Positions 24,206 through 28,551 of a stretch of 28,551 bases of DNA are shown in pieces (positions within the stretch are counted from its first letter, which is position 1; each line of letters opens with the position of its first letter). The position numbers and the translations under genes were made by a program. Origin of the DNA: a virus; IMG/VR virus record IMGVR_UViG_3300027805_001414, positions 1-28,551 of that record; one strand, 5' to 3'. The notes under the pieces were generated by a model. That model ran no database searches. It was not told the origin of the DNA and worked only from the letters and a program-made list of their open reading frames with translations.

Positions 24206-25003
24206 CCAATCTTCAACAGTCATCATCTTCTCTGAGAACGGTCTGGCTGCTTCAGTATAATATTGATAGCTTGCCTTCATGTGTTCTGGCATATCAATAA
24301 ACTTAATAGGCACATCGTACTTGTCAGCCACCAATTGAGCTACTTTTAGAAAGCTAATTGGCTTTGCTGTACCTACTTCATTTAAGTTCCAAGAATAGTC
24401 TTCACCTGCCCATAGCAAAGCCTTCAATACATCACGAATAGACACAAAGTCTCGGATCATATTTTCTGAACCTTTGAAAACAGTAATCACACCTTCATTC
24501 TTGGCCTGTTGCTGAAACTTCCATACAGGGCTGGTTGTCATATTAGTCTTCTTCTCGTTATTACCATAGACATTGAACAGTCTCAGTATACAGAAATGTT
24601 CAAAATCTTTTCTGTTATTTTGCATCCACATTTCAGTCATCAGCTTCGTAGTCGCATAGTAGTTTAGCGGATTTATCTTGCGCTCACTATCTTTCATCGT
24701 GTTTCCATAGATAGAAGCTGATGATGTAAAGACTACAGGCACTTTGTATCTGATAGCCTGTTCAAATAGTCTTATGCTGAAGGTAACATTATGATCTAAC
24801 AATGCTTGCAAGTTCTTCTCTAGAGTATTAGAGATTGCGCCAAGATGATAGATCAGTTTTAGCTTTGAGAAGTCAACTGTTTCAAATACATCATTCAGCT
24901 TGTGATTTTCCGTATCAAACTCAAGCACTTCTTTATTTTGACTGAGCAAGTTGCCGACAAGATTGCGCCCAATAAAACCTTCTGATCCCGTCACTAAAAT
25001 CAT
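24191..25003 (-). CDS. hldD: ADP-glyceromanno-heptose 6-epimerase-like (HldD family)
   Basis: 270 residues (E. coli HldD is about 310). The NAD(P)-binding TGSEGFIG (5-12), YHLGAISNTLEK, FTSSASIYG and the catalytic Y116-x3-K120 (YYATTK) place it in the extended SDR epimerases. PEHMKASYQYYTEA near the C-terminus and the AISxTxEK segment are close to HldD signatures rather than to GalE or RmlB types. HldD converts ADP-D-glycero-D-manno-heptose to the L-glycero form. The ATG overlaps the cupin stop by four bases. The gene is shorter than the cellular enzyme, and another nucleotide-sugar substrate remains possible. Confidence 0.75.
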   Translation of the reverse strand: MILVTGSEGFIGRNLVGNLLSQNKEVLEFDTENHKLNDVFETVDFSKLKLIYHLGAISNTLEKNLQALLDHNVTFSIRLFEQAIRYKVPVVFTSSASIYGNTMKDSERKINPLNYYATTKLMTEMWMQNNRKDFEHFCILRLFNVYGNNEKKTNMTTSPVWKFQQQAKNEGVITVFKGSENMIRDFVSIRDVLKALLWAGEDYSWNLNEVGTAKPISFLKVAQLVADKYDVPIKFIDMPEHMKASYQYYTEAARPFSEKMMTVEDWLKTH

Positions 25004-25371
25004 CTGTATAGCCTATAGTTGTCTTCAACCGAGTCTGCGGTTGAAATTTCAAGAATGATTGAGTTATCTTCTAATGCTTCAAGTTGATGAGGCATCAATG
25101 GATCAATAGGAAATATTCTGTGAAGAGGTCTATCGTTCACAGTACCTGGTGTCAGTATGCGCTCTTTTGCTTCAGCAACGTCGGTATGAATGTATCTCAC
25201 AAGAAAACTACCTTGTATGACAGTCCATGTTTCATGCTTGTCTTTGTGAAAGTGCATGGATGTCTTATTGCCTGCCTTATCAAAGACAAGATACTTCGCA
25301 CAATACTTATCATTACTAACGAAGATATCTTCGTAACCCCACGACTTATCAACTCTTCCGTACAATCTCAT
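25000..25371 (-). CDS. Single-domain cupin, sugar isomerase/epimerase-like
   Basis: 123 residues. The opening GRVDKSWGYEDIF and GNKTSMHFHKDKHETW follow the type II mannose-6-phosphate isomerase/cupin pattern. Putative metal ligands are H40, H42, E47 and H95 (PHQLEAL). It is only the cupin domain, without a nucleotidyltransferase. It overlaps the hldE 3' end by 23 bases and the hldD start by four bases, so the three are co-translated. Context suggests action on a heptose or a heptose precursor, for example isomerisation or epimerisation. The exact reaction is unknown. Confidence 0.75.
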   Translation of the reverse strand: MRLYGRVDKSWGYEDIFVSNDKYCAKYLVFDKAGNKTSMHFHKDKHETWTVIQGSFLVRYIHTDVAEAKERILTPGTVNDRPLHRIFPIDPLMPHQLEALEDNSIILEISTADSVEDNYRLYR

Positions 25372-26548
25372 TTATCACTCCCGTGGTTGAATAGTTCTCT
25401 ACAGTAGATATAATTATCACTTTAGCAAGGTCATTACCTACAACATTTTCTATTTTGTAATCACCACCCTTGGTAATGATATCAGGTCTGATCTTCTTGA
25501 TCAGGTCGTAAGGCGTCTCTTCATCAAAGATGATTACTTCATCTGCAATACCTAGAGTTTCAAGCATAGTCTTGCGTTGATGCTGCTTTAGAATTGGTCG
25601 GTCAAAACCTTTGATCTTCTGCACTGATGCATCCGAATTGATACCAACGATTAGTCTGCGACCAAGCTTCTTTGACTCTTTGAGTAGATGAATGTGACCA
25701 GGATGTAGTATATCAAAGCAACCATTAGTAAACACAGTATTTGGCTTCATTGATACAGTTTCAATATCTTTTTCTGTCAGAGTGTATGTACCTATGTGCC
25801 CAACTGAAATGCCAGCAAGAATGTTTGCTCTGCTTGCTGCCCTCTCTACAGGCATACTCTGAACAAAGTGTGCAAGTGCTGCCATGAATACATCACCAGC
25901 ACCAGTTACATCAAGAACTGTACGCTCGTCGCCCTTTTCATATCGGCAAAAACTTCTTTCATGATCATATAGTGCATAGCCGTTAGCGCCAAGTGTAACA
26001 ATCAGATATTTGAAATCATACTCAACACACAGCATTTCAGCACAGTTTTTGAACTCGTTCAATGAGTATTTTCTACCGATAGCAGCCTCATACTCAGACT
26101 TGTTTGCTTTGATCAACCAAGAATGTCTATAGTGAGTAAAGTCTTTTTTTGGATCTATTAGTGTTTTGATGCCTGCAAGATTGAGTTTCCATATGACAGC
26201 TTGAGCATCATGCAGAACACCCTTGTTATAATCTGAAAGCACAGCGTACTTGTAATGAGAAAGATCAAAATCCAAATCAACTTCAAATGGAACATACTCT
26301 TCATCGTCTATGCGACAGATTATATGTCCATTGGCAATGACGCGGGTTTTAATCGTTCCCTGATCTTGATTGTGTATGAACAGAGGATTTTCACCAAAAG
26401 CTTGCAGATTTTTTACCACATTGAAAGCACCGCCTAGACGGACTTCTTCATGGGTAGGTATTATCACAGGAACAGGTGCTTCTGGTGAAAGCCTTGTGCT
26501 TGTTCCAAAGATGTACTTGTCTTTTATGTAATCACCGATAACTATCAT
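25349..26548 (-). CDS. hldE: Bifunctional heptose-7-phosphate kinase / heptose-1-phosphate adenylyltransferase (HldE-like)
   Basis: 399 residues from ATG 26548, which has GGA about 7 bases ahead; an in-frame GTG at 26560 would add four residues. The N-terminal PfkB-type kinase domain has MIVIGDY, TSTRLSPEAPVPV, GGAFNV and the phosphate-binding DVTGAGDVF (~213). From ~270 the cytidylyltransferase-like domain has FTNGCFDILHPGHIHLL with the HxGH signature, VGINSD and ITKGGDY. Both E. coli HldE domains are thus present in the same order, in a protein shorter than the ~477-residue cellular enzyme. It makes ADP-D-glycero-beta-D-manno-heptose, with a phosphatase step between its two reactions. It is first gene of the leftward cassette. 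Confidence 0.85.
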   Translation of the reverse strand: MIVIGDYIKDKYIFGTSTRLSPEAPVPVIIPTHEEVRLGGAFNVVKNLQAFGENPLFIHNQDQGTIKTRVIANGHIICRIDDEEYVPFEVDLDFDLSHYKYAVLSDYNKGVLHDAQAVIWKLNLAGIKTLIDPKKDFTHYRHSWLIKANKSEYEAAIGRKYSLNEFKNCAEMLCVEYDFKYLIVTLGANGYALYDHERSFCRYEKGDERTVLDVTGAGDVFMAALAHFVQSMPVERAASRANILAGISVGHIGTYTLTEKDIETVSMKPNTVFTNGCFDILHPGHIHLLKESKKLGRRLIVGINSDASVQKIKGFDRPILKQHQRKTMLETLGIADEVIIFDEETPYDLIKKIRPDIITKGGDYKIENVVGNDLAKVIIISTVENYSTTGVINEIVRKS

Positions 26549-26566
26549 TTCGCGTTCCACATTTCT

Positions 26567-26574
26567 TATAAATA
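26567..26574 (+). promoter_or_regulatory. T4-type late promoter upstream of gene 13
   Basis: TATAAATA is the exact T4 late-promoter -10 word. It is the only exact copy I found on either strand of the window. It stands 36 bases before the gene 13 ATG, at the strand switch, where a rightward late transcript of the neck genes would have to begin. In T4 such sites are read with the gp55/gp33/gp45 system. Confidence 0.75.
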
Positions 26575-26577
26575 TGT

Positions 26578-26606
26578 ATGATACATTAAATACTGGAGAA
26601 AGTCAA
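26578..26606 (-). promoter_or_regulatory. Sigma-70-like promoter for the leftward heptose cassette
   Basis: On the minus strand, TTGACT (bases 26606-26601) and TATCAT (26583-26578) are separated by exactly 17 bases. Each box has five of six consensus bases. The expected start of transcription is near 26571, about 23 bases before the hldE ATG. This predicts reading by unmodified host RNA polymerase, i.e. early expression. The promoter assignment is inferred from sequence only. Confidence 0.65.
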
Positions 26607-26610
26607 CAAA

Positions 26611-27351
26611 ATGTCAGTTCCATCTACAAGAGAACAGCTAAAAGATTGGTGCTTACGTCAACTTGGTCATCCTGTCATTGAAATCAATGTGGACGATGAT
26701 CAGGTAGATGATCGTATTGACGAAGCATTTCAGTATTTTCGTGACTTCCATTTTGATGGTGTAGAACGCTGGTATCTCAAGCATCAAATCACAGATGAGA
26801 ACAAAGCAAATGGATGGATTCCTATAAACGATAACATCATAGGTGTTAATCGTATTTTTCCAATTACATCTTCAAACGCCACAGTCAATATGTTTGATTT
26901 GAGATATCAGCTAAGACTTCATGATCTTTATGACTTTACCAGCACATCATATGTCAACTATGTTTTGACAATGCAGCATATTCGTACACTTGATATGCTA
27001 TTTTCAGGTGAACAACCAGTTCGTTTCAACAGACACACAAGCAAACTATACATTGATATGAACTGGGGTCTGGCAAATGTTGGAGAATGGATTGTCATTG
27101 AATCGTTTATCATCATTGATCCAGATACTTATCCAAAAGTTTATAACGACCGTATGTTAAAGAGATATGCCACAGCACTGATCAAGCGTCAGTGGGGCAA
27201 CAACATGAAGAAGTTTGCAGGTATGCAGTTACCTGGTGGTATTCAGTTGAATGGGCAGCAGATTTACGAGGAAGCTGTTACTGAAATAAAAGAGGTTGAA
27301 GACCTGATTCGTAACACATACGAAGAACCACCACAGTTCTTGATGGGATAA
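26611..27351 (+). CDS. 13: Neck protein gp13 (T4-like)
   Basis: 246 residues. VPSTREQLKDWCLRQLGHPV, EINVDDDQVDDRIDEAFQYF, FDLRYQLRLHDLYDFT, FNRHTSKLYIDMNW and the C-terminal LIKRQWGNNMKKFAGMQLPG are characteristic of gp13 of T4-like marine phages. In T4, gp13 joins gp14 to complete the head-tail neck so that tails can attach. GGAG lies upstream at 26595-26598. Its place directly before gp14 and gp15 matches T4 order. Shorter than T4 gp13 (about 309 residues), as is usual in distant relatives. Confidence 0.9.
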   Translation: MSVPSTREQLKDWCLRQLGHPVIEINVDDDQVDDRIDEAFQYFRDFHFDGVERWYLKHQITDENKANGWIPINDNIIGVNRIFPITSSNATVNMFDLRYQLRLHDLYDFTSTSYVNYVLTMQHIRTLDMLFSGEQPVRFNRHTSKLYIDMNWGLANVGEWIVIESFIIIDPDTYPKVYNDRMLKRYATALIKRQWGNNMKKFAGMQLPGGIQLNGQQIYEEAVTEIKEVEDLIRNTYEEPPQFLMG

Positions 27352-27354
27352 AAC

Positions 27355-28227
27355 ATGGCAACTTCGGTCTACTTCAATAATTTTTCACCTGCTGTTCTCA
27401 ATGAACAAAGAATGTTTGAAGACGTTCTTGTGGAATCCATCAAGATTATGGGGCATGATATTAAGTATATGCCAAGAGATGCGTATGATAGCACAGATGA
27501 AATCATTGGTGAAAGCCCAGAAGCAAAATTTAATAGAGCATATACAATTGAAGCATATCTTGCTAACGTTGAAGGTTACGAAGGTGATGGTGACTTCTTC
27601 TCTAAGTTTGGTCTTGAAATTCGTGATACCTCAAACTTTGTTATTTCTAGAAGAGCGTTTGACAAATATATACCAGGAAACATTGCATCTAGACCACGTG
27701 AAGGTGATTTGATATTTGTTCCTCTTTTAGGTAAAATATTTGAAATCAAGTTCGTTGAAGAAGAAATTCTATTCTTCTCTCTAGGGCGTAGAAAACCATA
27801 CCTGTATGAGTTGCGTTGTGAAGTATTCCGCTTCTCACAAGAAGATATCAATACTGGTGATGAAGAGATTGATAGCTTGACTGACTTGATATCATACTCA
27901 ATCCACTTGAATATGAGTGTCGGTGCAAACAACTATCAAAATGGTGAGACTGTATATCAAGGTGCTAACGTGAGCGTTGCGACTGCTGTAGCGAAAGTTG
28001 CTAATTGGGAACCAATGACTAGAATCTTAGAGGTGATTAATATCAAAGGCAAGTTTACTAACAATGTCAACGTTATAGGTACAGATTCAAACACATCCAA
28101 GAGATTGCTAAACTATGATGAACTGAAAGATCACGTTCAGTTTGACGAATTTGATAACAGAAAAATACAAGATGAAGCAGAAGAGTTTGTTGATCTATCT
28201 GAAACAAATCCATTTGGGATGCCGTAA
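27355..28227 (+). CDS. 14: Neck protein gp14 (T4-like)
   Basis: 290 residues. The family opening SVYFNNFSPAVLNEQRMFED, then SYTIEAYL-like AYTIEAYLANVEGYEGDGDFFSKFG, then GLEIRDTSNFVISRRAF, REGDLIFVPLLGKIFEIKFVEEE and RKPYLYELRCEVFRFS, match T4-like gp14. It forms the neck with gp13 and seals the filled head. It follows gp13 after a 3-base gap. The stop overlaps the gp15 ATG by one base (TAATG). Confidence 0.9.
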   Translation: MATSVYFNNFSPAVLNEQRMFEDVLVESIKIMGHDIKYMPRDAYDSTDEIIGESPEAKFNRAYTIEAYLANVEGYEGDGDFFSKFGLEIRDTSNFVISRRAFDKYIPGNIASRPREGDLIFVPLLGKIFEIKFVEEEILFFSLGRRKPYLYELRCEVFRFSQEDINTGDEEIDSLTDLISYSIHLNMSVGANNYQNGETVYQGANVSVATAVAKVANWEPMTRILEVINIKGKFTNNVNVIGTDSNTSKRLLNYDELKDHVQFDEFDNRKIQDEAEEFVDLSETNPFGMP

Positions 28228-28551
28228 TGTTAAGCGATACACATTTTTACTACAAACTAACACGTAAGTATGTCATTCTTTTTGGTAACATGTTTAACAA
28301 CATTACCATTAAGAGAATTAACCGTGATACCAATGTTGAAATAGAACGTTTCAAGGTGCCTTTGGTTTATGCACCAAAAGAAAAGTACTTCTCTCGTCTC
28401 AGATCAGATCCTGATTTGGAAAGACCAGTCCAGGTCATTCTACCGCGTATGTCATTTGAAATGACAGGCTTCTCATATGATGCAGCGCGTAAGCAGAACT
28501 CACTTTTAAGACAAGCAAAAGCTAACACAGATACAAGAGTTGCATCAAACT
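28227..28551 (+). CDS. 15: Tail sheath stabiliser/completion protein gp15 (T4-like, 3' partial)
   Basis: ATG 28227 opens a frame that runs off the window end (108 codons seen). The translation begins MLSDTHFYYKLTRKYVILFG and continues NMFNNITIKR, FKVPLVYAPKEKYFSRL, VQVILPRMSFEMTGFSYDA and RKQNS. This matches the T4 gp15 layout (small FG-leading strand, QIKR-type segment, ITYASKEH-like and ILPRI motifs). gp15 caps the contracted tail tube and sheath and connects to the neck. The order 13-14-15 supports the call. Confidence 0.85.
   Translation, partial: MLSDTHFYYKLTRKYVILFGNMFNNITIKRINRDTNVEIERFKVPLVYAPKEKYFSRLRSDPDLERPVQVILPRMSFEMTGFSYDAARKQNSLLRQAKANTDTRVASN

Noticed and set aside
25084-25407. 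Plus-strand frame opposite the cupin gene
   Set aside because: The minus frame carries the cupin metal ligands and overlaps its neighbours as operon genes do.

Overview
This window is a contiguous piece of a T4-like myovirus genome (AT-rich, gap-free gene packing, no tRNA, transposon or CRISPR seen). The anchor is the right end, where three genes match the conserved T4 neck and tail-completion order 13-14-15. The left 17 kb is a long fibre/adhesin array placed just upstream of gene 13, where T4 keeps its baseplate, short-tail-fibre and whisker genes. Fibre style (MANTV starts, NxGIGT motifs, WHAGNDG-LDADLLDG motifs, S74 tails) resembles marine or freshwater T4-like phages. The host cannot be named from sequence. 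Heptose genes point to a Gram-negative host.

Layout: (1) 1-7733, repeat-rich tail-fibre genes, the first cut off by the window start and ending in an S74 autochaperone, plus small virion-type proteins and a coiled-coil protein. (2) 7737-11060, three LamG/concanavalin-like proteins with the same C-terminus and one small unknown gene. (3) 11069-12991, a second S74-tailed fibre with a pyocin-knob-like segment. (4) 12993-17240, three seven-bladed RCC1-type propeller proteins with a DUF4376-like gene between the first two. (5) 17259-24205, a rightward run of ten genes: a YkgJ-type cysteine-cluster protein, glycosyltransferases (GT25-, GT9- and GT32-like, one with TPR repeats), three methyltransferases, a 2-oxoglutarate/Fe(II) oxygenase-like protein and one unknown. 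(6) 24191-26548, a leftward three-gene cassette encoding HldE-like, cupin and HldD-like proteins, i.e. nucleotide-heptose synthesis. (7) 26611-28551, genes 13, 14 and the start of 15.

The 50-base gap between the leftward heptose cassette and gene 13 holds a perfect T4 late promoter word (TATAAATA) pointing right and a near-consensus sigma-70 promoter (TTGACT-N17-TATCAT) pointing left. This predicts early, host-polymerase expression of the heptose genes and late expression of the neck genes.

The most interesting proposal is that regions 5 and 6 form a phage glycan-building system. The phage would make an activated heptose and use its own glycosyltransferases, methyltransferases and oxygenase to build or decorate a glycan. 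The acceptor could be its own Ser/Thr/Asn-rich fibres or the host surface; sequence alone cannot decide. There is no gene-free stretch longer than about 50 bases.
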